A stretch of DNA of 64,000 nt from contig NZ_JAHREP010000024.1 of NCBI RefSeq assembly GCF_019084545.1, positions 1 through 64,000 of the forward strand, written 5' to 3'. Below are positions 9,652 through 18,353 of the stretch, one piece after another. Source of the stretch: Marinobacterium ramblicola (GTDB lineage Bacteria; Pseudomonadota; Gammaproteobacteria; Pseudomonadales; Balneatricaceae). Position numbers and translations under genes: made by a program. The notes under the pieces are model-generated. The model was not told where the DNA came from. It did not search any database and saw nothing but the letters and a program-made list of their open reading frames with translations. Position 1 is the first letter of the stretch; every line of letters starts with the position of its first letter.

Positions 9652-9744
9652 CGTTGCCTCTTCTGTCTGACACGCCGTGAACCCATCCTTGGGGGCTCGC
9701 TGCCGCCATCCCTGGCGGCAGACGGTCAGCCAGAAGAGGCAACG
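9652..9744. repeat. Palindromic intergenic element, copy B (20-bp arms, one mismatch)
   Basis: Arms at 9652-9671 and 9725-9744 are inverted copies with one mismatch (CGTTGCCTCTTCTG versus CAGAAGAGGCAACG, extended by CTGAC/GTCAG). The core reads ACGCCGTGAACCCATCCTTG, then GGGCTCGC, then hairpin TGCCGCC/GGCGGCA at 9701-9720, and ends GACGGTC. The core matches the flanks of copy A (2133-2275), but the arms do not. It lies between the convergent phosphodiesterase gene and fumC, where it may fold into an RNA hairpin ending both transcripts. Confidence 0.82.
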
Positions 9745-9785
9745 ACACCTCTCGACACTGTGCAGCCAATGTTAGGTCGTGCGGT

Positions 9786-11153
9786 TTAGCCCGGCCGTGT
9801 CAGCAGGTGCGGATCGAGCATCTGTTCCAGCTCCTCGCGGCTGAGGTCGGTCTCCTGCTCCACCACATCGATGATCGGCCGGCCTTCGGCATAGGCCTGC
9901 TTGGCCAGCGCAGCGGCTTTCTCGTAGCCGATCACCCGATTCAATGCCGTAACCAGGATCGGGTTGCGCGATAGCGCCTGTTCAATGCGATCTTGGCGCA
10001 CGGTAAAGGGGTCGATCGCCTTGTCGGCCAGCGCGGTCGCAGCGTTGGCCAGTAGTGACAGGCTGTCGAGCAGGTTGTAGGCGATCACCGGCAGCATCAC
10101 ATTGAGCTGGAAGTTGGAGCGCTGGGCACTGAGCGCCACTGTGGTGTCGTTGCCGCACACCTGCATGCAGGTCATCAGTACCGCCTCGGGAATCACCGGG
10201 TTGACCTTGCCCGGCATGATCGACGATCCCGGCTGCAGCGGCTGCAGCTCGATCTCGCCGATCCCCGCCAGCGGGCCGGAGTTCATCCAGCGCAGGTCGT
10301 CGGCGATCTTGATCAGGGTGGTGGCACAGGTGCGCATCGCGGCGGAGAGTTCAAGTGCGGTGTCCTGGCTCGACAGTGCGGTGAAGAAGCTCTTCGCCGG
10401 CGTCAGTGTCATGCCGACCTGTGCGCTGAGATGGCGGCAGAACAGCCGCGAGAACGCCACCGGAGCGTTGATGCCGGTACCCACCGCAGTGCCGCCCTGG
10501 GCCAGTTGTGTCAGCCGCGATGTGGTCTGGTCCAGCCGCTCGATCGACGCGGCCAACTGGTGGTGCCAGCCGGTCAGCTCCTGCTCCAGGGTCAGCGGCA
10601 TCGCATCCATCAGGTGGGTGCGTCCGGTCTTGACCACGTCATGTAGCGTCGACGCCTTGCGCCGGATGCGGTCATCCAGATGGCGCAGTGCCGGCAGCAG
10701 TCTCAGATGCAGCTCATTCAGCGCGCTCAGATGCAGTGCAGTGGGGATCACATCGTTGGAGCTCTGGCTCATGTTGATCTGATCGTTCGGGTGCAGCTTG
10801 AGTCTGGCGTCGCGCTCGACCAGGTGCGACAGCACCTCGTTCATGTTCATGTTGGTGCTGGTACCGGAGCCGGTCTGAAAAACATCCACCGGGAACTGGT
10901 CATAGAACTCGCCATCGATGATCCGCTTGGCGGCGGCGGCGATCGCCTTGGCGGCGTCGTTGTCGAGCAGGCCCAGCTCGGCGTTGGTCTTGGCGCAGGC
11001 GGACTTGATCTGGGCCAGGGCCTGGATGAACGCCGGTTGCAGACGACGCTCACTGATCTTGAAGTTGTCGACGGCGCGTTGGGTCTGGGCGCCGTAGAGC
11101 GCCTCGGCCGGTACTTCCACCGGGCCAAGGCTGTCGTGTTCGGTGCGTTTCAT
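9786..11153 (-). CDS. fumC: Class II fumarate hydratase FumC
   Basis: This oxygen-stable, iron-free fumarase of 455 residues interconverts fumarate and malate as a homotetramer. The superfamily signature GSSIMPGKVNP is intact (about residue 310-325) and contains the catalytic-loop serine. Also present are GSGTSTNMNMNEV near residue 98, SQSSNDVIPTALH near 130 and KTGRTHLMDAMP near 178. The start MKRTEHDSLG followed by PVEVPAEALYGAQTQRA is typical. AGGTG is six bases upstream. It lies 20 bases after the RND pump gene on the same strand, an arrangement that may be accidental readthrough rather than function. Confidence 0.96.
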   Translation of the reverse strand: MKRTEHDSLGPVEVPAEALYGAQTQRAVDNFKISERRLQPAFIQALAQIKSACAKTNAELGLLDNDAAKAIAAAAKRIIDGEFYDQFPVDVFQTGSGTSTNMNMNEVLSHLVERDARLKLHPNDQINMSQSSNDVIPTALHLSALNELHLRLLPALRHLDDRIRRKASTLHDVVKTGRTHLMDAMPLTLEQELTGWHHQLAASIERLDQTTSRLTQLAQGGTAVGTGINAPVAFSRLFCRHLSAQVGMTLTPAKSFFTALSSQDTALELSAAMRTCATTLIKIADDLRWMNSGPLAGIGEIELQPLQPGSSIMPGKVNPVIPEAVLMTCMQVCGNDTTVALSAQRSNFQLNVMLPVIAYNLLDSLSLLANAATALADKAIDPFTVRQDRIEQALSRNPILVTALNRVIGYEKAAALAKQAYAEGRPIIDVVEQETDLSREELEQMLDPHLLTRPG

Positions 11154-11173
11154 GCTGTCACCTGTGCAGTTCC

Positions 11174-14100
11174 CTATTCGGGTGCCGTGACCGCCTGATG
11201 CTCGATATGGGGCTTCAGGCCCAATCGTTCACGTACACCTTCCAGTATGGTCAACATCGACGGAACCACAACCAGGATCAGCAGGGTGCCGTAGGCCAGG
11301 CCGAACACGATGGAGGTGGCCATCGGGATCAGGAACTGCGCCTGCAGCGAGGTCTCGAACAGGATCGGGGTCAGCCCGCCGATGGTGGTCAGCGAGGTCA
11401 GCAGCACCGCGCGCAGGCGTTGGCAGGCGGCTTCGACCACCGCGTCGTGTACATTCATCCCCTGATGGCGCAACTGCTTGTAGAAGGTGATCAGCACGAT
11501 GGAGTCGTTGATGACGATACCGGATAGGCCGAACAGGCCGAACAGCGACAACACCGTCAGCGTCTGCCCGGTGACGAAATGGCCGAGCAGGGCGCCGGTG
11601 ATGCCGAGCGGAATCGCCAGCATCACCGCCAGCGGCCAGCTGTAGGAGGCGAACACCCAGGCCAGGATGATGTAGATCAGCGCCAGCGCGATCATCAGCC
11701 CCAGTTTCATGTCGGCGAGGGTCTCGCGCTGGTCGCGGTTCTTGCCCTCAAAGCTGGCGGTGACGCCGTAGCGGGCGCCGAGAGCGGGAATCACCTCCCG
11801 CTGCAGCGCCGCGATCACCTCGTTGGCGTTGGTCTGGTTCTCGTTCAGGTCGGCGGAGACGTTGATCGCCAGCTCGCCGTCGATCCGCTGCAGCGAGTCG
11901 AAGCCCTGCCGTGCCTGGAACTCGACCACGTTGGTCACCGGCGTCACACTGCCGTCGGGTAGCACGATCGGCAGGTGTTCCAGCGTGCTCATCAGGTTGC
12001 GTTCCCGCTCGGGCAGGATCACCCGCACCTTGATCTGGTCCTGACCCTCGTAGAACGACTGTACCTCGACGCCATCGAACGCCGCGCGCAGTTGGCGGCC
12101 TACCTGCTGCAGGCTCAGTGCGGCTGCCTCCCCGGCCGGAGTCAGGCTGTAGATCAGCTGCGAGGTGCCGAACGGCAGGTCGTCGTCCACATTGGACAGG
12201 CCGTTGTACGCCTTCAGCTCCCGCTGCAGCTGCAGAGAGGCGGCTTTCAACGAACTCAAGTCGTTGCCGGTGAGCTTGACCTCGATCGGTTTGCCCGGCG
12301 GTCCGCCCTGGGCCACGTCGATGGAGAAACGCTCGATGCCGGCCGGCAACTGGATTTGGGTCCGCCACTGGCGGATAAACTCGGAGGTGGGCATACCGCG
12401 GTCATCGGCGGGGTAAAGCTCCACCGACAGCAGGCCGAACTCGTCGCCGCTGGAGTTGCGCCGCTGATCGAACTGCGCCGTGCGCAACCGGGCCAGGCTC
12501 ATCTTCACCTGGTTGCCGCCCAGCGCGGCGTCGGTTGCATACAGGCTGGCGCTGAGGTGGTCGATAAAGCGGGCCACGGTGTCGGCGTCGGTGCCGGCGA
12601 CGAACTGGACGCTGGCGTCCATCGTGTCCTGCTCCACCGAGGGGAAGAAGGTGAACTTCATCCGTCCGCCGGCGACCAGGCCGACGCTGACGATCAGCAG
12701 GCCCAGCGCCAGCGACAGTACGGTCCAGCGCAGGCGGATTGCCCGTTCGATAAAGGGACGGAACAACCGGTCGCGGAAGTGGTTGAAGCCGCCGTCCAGG
12801 CGCTGGCGCAAACTGCTCGGGTGAACCGCATCGGTATTGCGCAGGGAGTGGAACAGGTGGCCGGGCAGAACCAGGAAGCACTCCACCAGCGAGGCGAGGA
12901 TGACGCAGATCACCACGGTGGGGATGTCGGCCATGATGTTGCCGATGATACCGCCGATCAGCAGCAGCGGCAGGAAGGCGGCGATGGTGGTCAGCGACGA
13001 GGCGATCACCGGCGCTTTCATGCGCAGGGCGCCGCCGATGGCGGCGTGACGCGAAGCCTCGCCCATCTGGGCGTGGGTCAGGGTATCCTCGCCGACCACG
13101 ATGGCGTCGTCGACGATGATCCCCAGCGCCATGATCAGGCCGAACAGCGAGATCATGTTGATGGTGCCGCCGATGGCATAGAGCACCGCCAGCGTGGCCA
13201 TGAACGATACCGGGATGCCGACCGTGACCCAGAACGCGACCCGGCCGTTGAGGAACAGGAACAGCACCGCGACCACCAGCACCAGACCGCTGAGGCCGTT
13301 TTTCAGCAGCAGTTCGATACGGTCCTGGATCAGCTGCCAGCGCTCCTGATAGGGGATCAGCTGCAGACCGGCCGGCAGTTTCGGCCGTGCCTGCTCCAGC
13401 CAGCGGTGGAAGATCGCGGCGCCGACCAGGCTGTCGTCGTTCTCGGTGCGCTTGAGTTCGAGCAGGATCGCCGGCTGCCCCTGGTAGCTGAGCAACACCT
13501 GGTTGTCGGCGTCGCGGCGCTCGATCAGGGCGATATCGCCCAGGCGCAGCAGCTGGCCGTCACCGGAGGCAAGCAGCGGCAGCTGTTCGAACCCCTGCAC
13601 GTCGCGCTGCTGACCCAGGCTGCGCAGCTGACGCGCGCCTTCGCCCTGGGCCGCGGTGCCGGCGGGCAGATCGACGCTGCGCTGCTGGATGTTGGCGACC
13701 ACCTCGTTGAAGGTCATGCCCAGTTGGGTCAGCTGCTCGGGTGAGAGCTGAATCGCCAGCTCCTGCTCCGGCATGCCGACGAAATCTATCTTGCGGATCC
13801 CCTGTTTCAGCAGCTCCTGCTCGAACTGACGCGCCATGACGCGCAGCTCCTCGCGTGTGGCACGGTCGCTGGTCAGGATCAGGTCGGCGATCCCTTCATA
13901 GCGGGTGACCCGCTGCACCAGCGGCTCGTCCACATCATCGGGCAGCTCGCCGCGCACCGAGTCCACCTTCTGCTTCGCCTCGGACAGGGCGTAGTCCACG
14001 TCGGTGTCCTCGGTCAGCTCGATACGCACCGAGGCGGAGCCGTCGCGGGCGGTGGAGATCATCTCCTTGATGCCGTCCAGCGAGCGCAGCTCCTCCTCCA

Positions 14101-14326
14101 GCGGCAGCAGGATCGAGCGCTCCACATCCTCGGCGGTGGAGCCGCGCCAGGTGACGCTGACGGTGAGTACGTCCAGCTCGAAGGTAGGGAAGAACTGCAC
14201 ATTGAGCTTTTTCAGGCTGTAGAAGCCGCCGAGCAGCATCAGCACCATCAGCAGGTTGGCCGCGACCCGATGGGTGGTGAACAGCGTGATCATTCCGCTC
14301 AGCGGACCGGTGTCCCTCTGCTGCAT
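11174..14326 (-). CDS. RND-superfamily efflux pump, HAE-1-like inner-membrane subunit
   Basis: The 1050-residue protein has the RND architecture: TM1 (about 20-38), a large periplasmic loop, TM2-7, a second periplasmic loop, then TM8-12. TM4 carries GLIMALGIIVDDAIVVGED with the paired aspartates of proton relay, and the second half has LFGLSGIVINDSIVLI. The protein trimerises and exports hydrophobic compounds or drugs by proton antiport; the substrate is not readable. The adaptor gene ends three bases before this ATG, so the two are translationally coupled. No TolC-type outer-membrane gene is nearby, so a distant one must serve. Confidence 0.93.
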   Translation of the reverse strand: MQQRDTGPLSGMITLFTTHRVAANLLMVLMLLGGFYSLKKLNVQFFPTFELDVLTVSVTWRGSTAEDVERSILLPLEEELRSLDGIKEMISTARDGSASVRIELTEDTDVDYALSEAKQKVDSVRGELPDDVDEPLVQRVTRYEGIADLILTSDRATREELRVMARQFEQELLKQGIRKIDFVGMPEQELAIQLSPEQLTQLGMTFNEVVANIQQRSVDLPAGTAAQGEGARQLRSLGQQRDVQGFEQLPLLASGDGQLLRLGDIALIERRDADNQVLLSYQGQPAILLELKRTENDDSLVGAAIFHRWLEQARPKLPAGLQLIPYQERWQLIQDRIELLLKNGLSGLVLVVAVLFLFLNGRVAFWVTVGIPVSFMATLAVLYAIGGTINMISLFGLIMALGIIVDDAIVVGEDTLTHAQMGEASRHAAIGGALRMKAPVIASSLTTIAAFLPLLLIGGIIGNIMADIPTVVICVILASLVECFLVLPGHLFHSLRNTDAVHPSSLRQRLDGGFNHFRDRLFRPFIERAIRLRWTVLSLALGLLIVSVGLVAGGRMKFTFFPSVEQDTMDASVQFVAGTDADTVARFIDHLSASLYATDAALGGNQVKMSLARLRTAQFDQRRNSSGDEFGLLSVELYPADDRGMPTSEFIRQWRTQIQLPAGIERFSIDVAQGGPPGKPIEVKLTGNDLSSLKAASLQLQRELKAYNGLSNVDDDLPFGTSQLIYSLTPAGEAAALSLQQVGRQLRAAFDGVEVQSFYEGQDQIKVRVILPERERNLMSTLEHLPIVLPDGSVTPVTNVVEFQARQGFDSLQRIDGELAINVSADLNENQTNANEVIAALQREVIPALGARYGVTASFEGKNRDQRETLADMKLGLMIALALIYIILAWVFASYSWPLAVMLAIPLGITGALLGHFVTGQTLTVLSLFGLFGLSGIVINDSIVLITFYKQLRHQGMNVHDAVVEAACQRLRAVLLTSLTTIGGLTPILFETSLQAQFLIPMATSIVFGLAYGTLLILVVVPSMLTILEGVRERLGLKPHIEHQAVTAPE

Positions 14327-14329
14327 GAC

Positions 14330-15598
14330 CTACTCCGTGGCCTTTTTCACATCGACCAGAAGGCCGGCGATGGCGTTGGGCAACTGGGTGGTGATCACCT
14401 GCTGCCCCGCGGTCAGGGTTGCGCTGCGCACCAGCACCCTCGATTCGCCCCCGGTCGTGGTCAACTGGCCCACCCGCTCGACACTGACCGGGTCGAGCCG
14501 GGAGTCGATGACGCGGTAGATGCGGTCGGTACCGTAGAGGGCGGTAGGCGGCAGCGCAACCAGCGCCTCCTGCGGTGGCAACTGCAGTTGCAGGCGTAGC
14601 GAACGGCCAGGCTCCGGCGCGAGGGGCGGATCGACCAGGCGGAACAGGGCGTCGACGCCGGCCCTGCCGCTGCTGACGGTGGCGCCGAGCCGGTCGAGTT
14701 CAAGCCTGAGCGAAACACCGTCCAGGCTGGCGGAGGCTTGAATCCGCCCCGCGCCCTGCTGCATCGCCGGCCGCAACTGGCTCAGTAACCGCTCCGGTAT
14801 CTGGGCGCGCACCTGCAGTTGCTCCAGCCCATAGAGATCGATCAGCGCGTCTCCGGCGCGGACACGGTCGCCCCGCGCTACATGCACGGCGGCGATGCGC
14901 GCGGCATAGGGTGCGCGGATCTCGGTCCGCTCAAGGTCCAGCTTCAGGCTGTCCAGCTGCGCGTCGATGCGCAGGCGTTCAGCTTGAAGCTGGGCCAGGC
15001 GGTTGGGGTGGTCGGCGATCGCTTCGTTCAGTGCATTCAGGTTCAACCGTTGCTGTTGCAGTGCGCTACGCGCGCTGTCGATCTGCTGCTGGCTGGCCAT
15101 GTTGCGCTCAGCCAGGTTGGAGTAACGCGCCAGATCCTTCTCCTTCAGCGCCACCAGCTCCTGCTGCAGCCTGAGATCTTCGTTGTCGGCGCGGTAGCGC
15201 ACCTGCTCGGCACTGATCTGGGCGTCGACACTGGCCAACTGCGCCTGCTGTTGGCGGATCTCGATCTCCACGTCGCGGCTGTCCAGGCGGGCCAGGAGCT
15301 GCCCCGGGCTCACCCTTTCACCCTCCTGGGCATGCAACTCGCTCAGATCCGCTTCCAGCACTGCACTCAGCGTCGCCATTTTCGGTGTTTCGATGGCGCC
15401 ATACAGCTCCACTTCGGGGCGCAGTGGTGCCGGTGCGATGGTCTCGGCATGTACGTTCCAGCTGCGCTCCTCTATCGGTTGCGCCGGCGGTTGCGGGCGC
15501 GTTGCCTGCAGGGTGCGGAAGGTCAACACCGCCAGCAGGAAGATGAACAACGGAAGCAGCCACTTCATGTAGCGGAGAGTGAAGCGTTTAACAGACAT
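14330..15598 (-). CDS. RND efflux periplasmic adaptor (HlyD/MFP family)
   Basis: The 422-residue adaptor links the RND pump to an outer-membrane channel. An N-terminal signal anchor (YMKWLLPLFIFLLAVLTF) is followed by a barrel-sandwich (lipoyl-like) half, then a long alpha-hairpin coiled coil rich in Gln and Leu (about 110-215). The second half of the lipoyl domain follows (IRAPYAARIAAVHVARGDRV), then beta-barrel and membrane-proximal domains. There is no lipobox, so anchoring is by the N-terminal helix. The ATG at 15598 has AGGA seven bases upstream; a GTG at 15604 is the longer alternative. It is the first gene of the pump operon, with its promoter in 15599-15763. Confidence 0.9.
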   Translation of the reverse strand: MSVKRFTLRYMKWLLPLFIFLLAVLTFRTLQATRPQPPAQPIEERSWNVHAETIAPAPLRPEVELYGAIETPKMATLSAVLEADLSELHAQEGERVSPGQLLARLDSRDVEIEIRQQQAQLASVDAQISAEQVRYRADNEDLRLQQELVALKEKDLARYSNLAERNMASQQQIDSARSALQQQRLNLNALNEAIADHPNRLAQLQAERLRIDAQLDSLKLDLERTEIRAPYAARIAAVHVARGDRVRAGDALIDLYGLEQLQVRAQIPERLLSQLRPAMQQGAGRIQASASLDGVSLRLELDRLGATVSSGRAGVDALFRLVDPPLAPEPGRSLRLQLQLPPQEALVALPPTALYGTDRIYRVIDSRLDPVSVERVGQLTTTGGESRVLVRSATLTAGQQVITTQLPNAIAGLLVDVKKATE

Positions 15599-15763
15599 TT
15601 TCACATCCTGTCGAGGTCGCTCGGATCCACAGCGTCTATATTAGAAACTTCTATATCTGGTCAGATTCTAACGGTGTGTGACAATGGATGTCGCGAAATT
15701 TGCAAAGCTTTACAAAGCTGTCTACAGAACAGCGTCTGAATCTTAGATACACAGGGGGTAGGC

Positions 15764-16615
15764 ATGCGTCGAGGCGATATCGCGGTACTGGATTCCCAGG
15801 GGTTCCACCGCCTGCACTACAAGGAGTGGGGGAGTGCGGATAACGAACGGGTGCTGATCTGTGTCCACGGCCTGGCCCGTAACAGCCGTGACTTCGACGA
15901 GCTGGCACAGGCCCTCAGCCGCAACTACCGGGTGATCTGTCCCGATCTGCCCGGTCGTGGCGAGAGCGACTGGCTCGACAACCCGGAAGACTATGCGTTA
16001 CCTCAGTATCTGCACGATATGGTAGCGCTGATCGCCCGTCTCGGTGTGAGCCAGGTGGACTGGGTCGGCACCTCGCTGGGCGGGCTGATCGGTATGGTGC
16101 TGGCGGCGCAGAAGGGAACACCGATCCGCCGGCTGGTGTTGAACGATATCGGCCCCTACGTACCGCGCACGGCGCTGGCACGGATCTGTGACTACCTGGG
16201 CGATCACCGCTTCAACTCCGAGGCCGAACTGGAGGGCTGGCTGCGCCAGACCTACACAGCCCTGGCCGGGCTAAACGATCAGCAGTGGAAACACCTGGCC
16301 AACCACGGCAAGCGACTGTGTGAAAATGATCAGTGGGGGCTGCACTACGATCCGGCAATTGCGCATAATGCGCGTAAGAGTGCCGAGACCGATCTCGATA
16401 TCTGGCCGATATGGCAACAGGTAGGTTGCCCGCAAATGTTGCTGCATGGCGCCAGCTCCGATGTACTGGAGGCAGAGGTGGTGGAGCGGATGCGCGAAAC
16501 AAGACCCGACCTGACCGTGCACGCGCTGCCGGGTATCGGCCACGCGCCGTCGCTGATGGAGAGCGACCAGATCGCGCTGGTGGTGGACTGGCTCAGAACC
16601 ACGCAACCCCATTAA
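15764..16615 (+). CDS. Alpha/beta-fold hydrolase
   Basis: This cytoplasmic alpha/beta hydrolase has 283 residues. The oxyanion-hole motif is VHGLARN (H35-G36), the nucleophile elbow is GTSLGG with S104, the acid is likely D225 or nearby in HGASSDVL, and the catalytic histidine is in GIGHAPSL near residue 262. The cap region between about 135 and 200 is rich in Trp, and this subgroup includes esterases and C-C hydrolases. The substrate is unknown. A GGGGGT element precedes the ATG. It is divergent from the efflux pump operon, and the P-loop kinase follows 19 bases downstream, probably on one transcript. Confidence 0.88.
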   Translation: MRRGDIAVLDSQGFHRLHYKEWGSADNERVLICVHGLARNSRDFDELAQALSRNYRVICPDLPGRGESDWLDNPEDYALPQYLHDMVALIARLGVSQVDWVGTSLGGLIGMVLAAQKGTPIRRLVLNDIGPYVPRTALARICDYLGDHRFNSEAELEGWLRQTYTALAGLNDQQWKHLANHGKRLCENDQWGLHYDPAIAHNARKSAETDLDIWPIWQQVGCPQMLLHGASSDVLEAEVVERMRETRPDLTVHALPGIGHAPSLMESDQIALVVDWLRTTQPH

Positions 16616-16634
16616 CCTGGCGAACAGGAGAGCT

Positions 16635-17651
16635 ATGAGCCTGCTGACCCGATGGCCCCATGAATACCTGTGTCTAACCGAAACCGAGCGGCGCAGGGCC
16701 GTTCAGGCGGTGGAGCAGGCGTTTGCATCCACCCTGGAATCGCTGCAGGTCGACATCGGCCTCAAGGAGCTGTTTGAGCAGATCTACGTGCCGCTGGCGG
16801 CCTGGCTGGTGGAGCGGCAACGGGGGCAGGTGCGGCCATTGGTGGTCGGCATCAACGGTGCGCAGGGGGCGGGCAAGTCCACCCTGTTCAACCTGCTTGA
16901 GGTGATTCTGGAGGAGGGGTTCGACCTCAGGGTGATCGGTTTTTCCATCGACGACCTGTACAAGACCCGAGCCGAGCGTGAGCGTCTGGCGCGGGAGATC
17001 CACCCGCTGATGACCACCCGCGGAGTACCCGGCACCCATGATGTGGAGCTCGGTATCGAGCTGCTTGATTCGCTGATCGATGCCGGCCCCGATACGCTGA
17101 CCAAGATTCCGGTGTTCGATAAATCGATCGACGACCGCTGTCCGCCGACGGTGTGGCAGGAGTGGCTGGGACCGGTGGATATCATCGTGTTCGAGGGCTG
17201 GTGTGTCGGCGCGCTGCCGCAGCCGGAGCCGGCGTTGCAGGCGCCGGTCAATGCGCTGGAAGCGGAGGAGGACGCGGATGCGGTCTGGCGGCACCACGTC
17301 AACCGGCAGCTTGCCGGCCCCTATCAGCAGCTGTTCAGCCGCCTCGATCTGCTGTTGATGCTGAAGGTGCCGAGCATGCAGGCGGTATATGAGTGGCGAG
17401 CGTTGCAGGAGCAGAAGCTGGCCGAGCGGGTGCAGTATATCTACGATACCCAGCAGCCCACGGCCCACCTGCGGATCATGAACCCCTCCGAGATCAAACG
17501 CTTCATCGCTCACTACGAGCGGCTGACACGAGCGATGCTGGAGGAGTTGCCGGCGCGGGCCGACGTCTGCTTCCACCTCAATGAAAATCACAAAATCCGT
17601 GAAATTACGATCAATCCACTGCGCTCGCCCGCCCATGCAGTAAGGGCTTGA
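16635..17651 (+). CDS. P-loop kinase, D-glycerate 3-kinase (GLYK)-like
   Basis: The 338-residue protein has a Walker A motif at 75-82 (GAQGAGKS) and a FSIDDLYKT segment near residue 108. Other features are TRGVPGTHDVELG, the KIPVFDKSIDDR stretch, and IIVFEGWCVGA. Together these match the plant/cyanobacterial glycerate kinase family, related to uridine and pantothenate kinases. Members make 3-phosphoglycerate from D-glycerate; some bacterial homologues (YggC-like) have no proven substrate, so the assignment is family-level. AGGAG lies four bases before the ATG. It follows the hydrolase closely and converges on the MCE operon. Confidence 0.83.
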   Translation: MSLLTRWPHEYLCLTETERRRAVQAVEQAFASTLESLQVDIGLKELFEQIYVPLAAWLVERQRGQVRPLVVGINGAQGAGKSTLFNLLEVILEEGFDLRVIGFSIDDLYKTRAERERLAREIHPLMTTRGVPGTHDVELGIELLDSLIDAGPDTLTKIPVFDKSIDDRCPPTVWQEWLGPVDIIVFEGWCVGALPQPEPALQAPVNALEAEEDADAVWRHHVNRQLAGPYQQLFSRLDLLLMLKVPSMQAVYEWRALQEQKLAERVQYIYDTQQPTAHLRIMNPSEIKRFIAHYERLTRAMLEELPARADVCFHLNENHKIREITINPLRSPAHAVRA

Positions 17652-17660
17652 GCCCTCGGG

Positions 17661-18353
17661 TCAGATCGGCAGCAGCGCGGTTGAGGCGAAACCGACAACC
17701 ACATTTTTGATCGCCCGGTTGGTCTTGTTGGCGACGATCTTCGCCATCATGTCCTGATAGGCGATCAGCTTGCCGAAGATCCGCTCGAAACTGAGGTTGC
17801 TGACGCCGGAATCTGCTATGCCGTTGGTGAGCAGGAACAGCTCGCCCTCGGGCGTGCGCAGGTTGTTCAGGCGCCAGGCCACCGCCTCCAGATTGCGGGC
17901 ACTGTTATACAGCTTCTGCTGGTCGATCTCGTCGAGCAGGAAGAACTCGTTGCGGTAGCTGTAGGCGGCGTGCAGCATGCCGCTGATGCCGATCATCAGC
18001 GCAAATACCCGGTCGCCCTTGAACTCAGGGTCGAACACCAGCGGCATCGCGTCTACACCGTAGCGTGAGCCCAGCTCGGCATGATTGATCTGCCGTGGCG
18101 AATCCAGCAGCTGGTGCAGGCGGCGGTTCAGCGTCATGCCGGCAGGGGCCTTCTTCAGCTCGCGTGGGTTGCGTTTGTACAGCTTGATGGTCAGCTCGCG
18201 CACCAGCGCGTTGACCGCCAGGATATGCTGGTCGGTGACCATGTCGATATCGGACTTGGCCAGACTTTTCAGCTCAAACGGGCGCGCGCGTTCGTTGGTG
18301 GCGCATCCCTGCAGCAGCACCAGGGTCAGGGTGATCAGCAGTAGTCTCATCAT
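17661..18353 (-). CDS. Lipoprotein of unknown function, last gene of the MCE operon
   Basis: The N terminus is a lipoprotein signal (LLITLTLVLLQGC) with the lipid-modified cysteine at residue 16. The remaining 214 residues are mainly helical with no domain I recognise. Notable segments are DIDMVTDQHILAVNALVRELTIKLYKRNP and an Ala/Gly-rich end (VVVGFASTALLPI) that could insert in a membrane. The gene overlaps the letB stop (ATGATGA), so it belongs to the same operon. PqiC fills a comparable operon position in the pqi system, but this protein does not look like PqiC in length or sequence. A role at the outer-membrane end of the lipid conduit is inferred from context only. Confidence 0.8.
   Translation of the reverse strand: MMRLLLITLTLVLLQGCATNERARPFELKSLAKSDIDMVTDQHILAVNALVRELTIKLYKRNPRELKKAPAGMTLNRRLHQLLDSPRQINHAELGSRYGVDAMPLVFDPEFKGDRVFALMIGISGMLHAAYSYRNEFFLLDEIDQQKLYNSARNLEAVAWRLNNLRTPEGELFLLTNGIADSGVSNLSFERIFGKLIAYQDMMAKIVANKTNRAIKNVVVGFASTALLPI

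Noticed and set aside
11975-13744. 589-codon open frame opposite the RND pump
   Set aside because: Gln, Gly, Asp and His-rich composition typical of antisense shadow frames in GC-rich genes; the RND protein is unmistakable.
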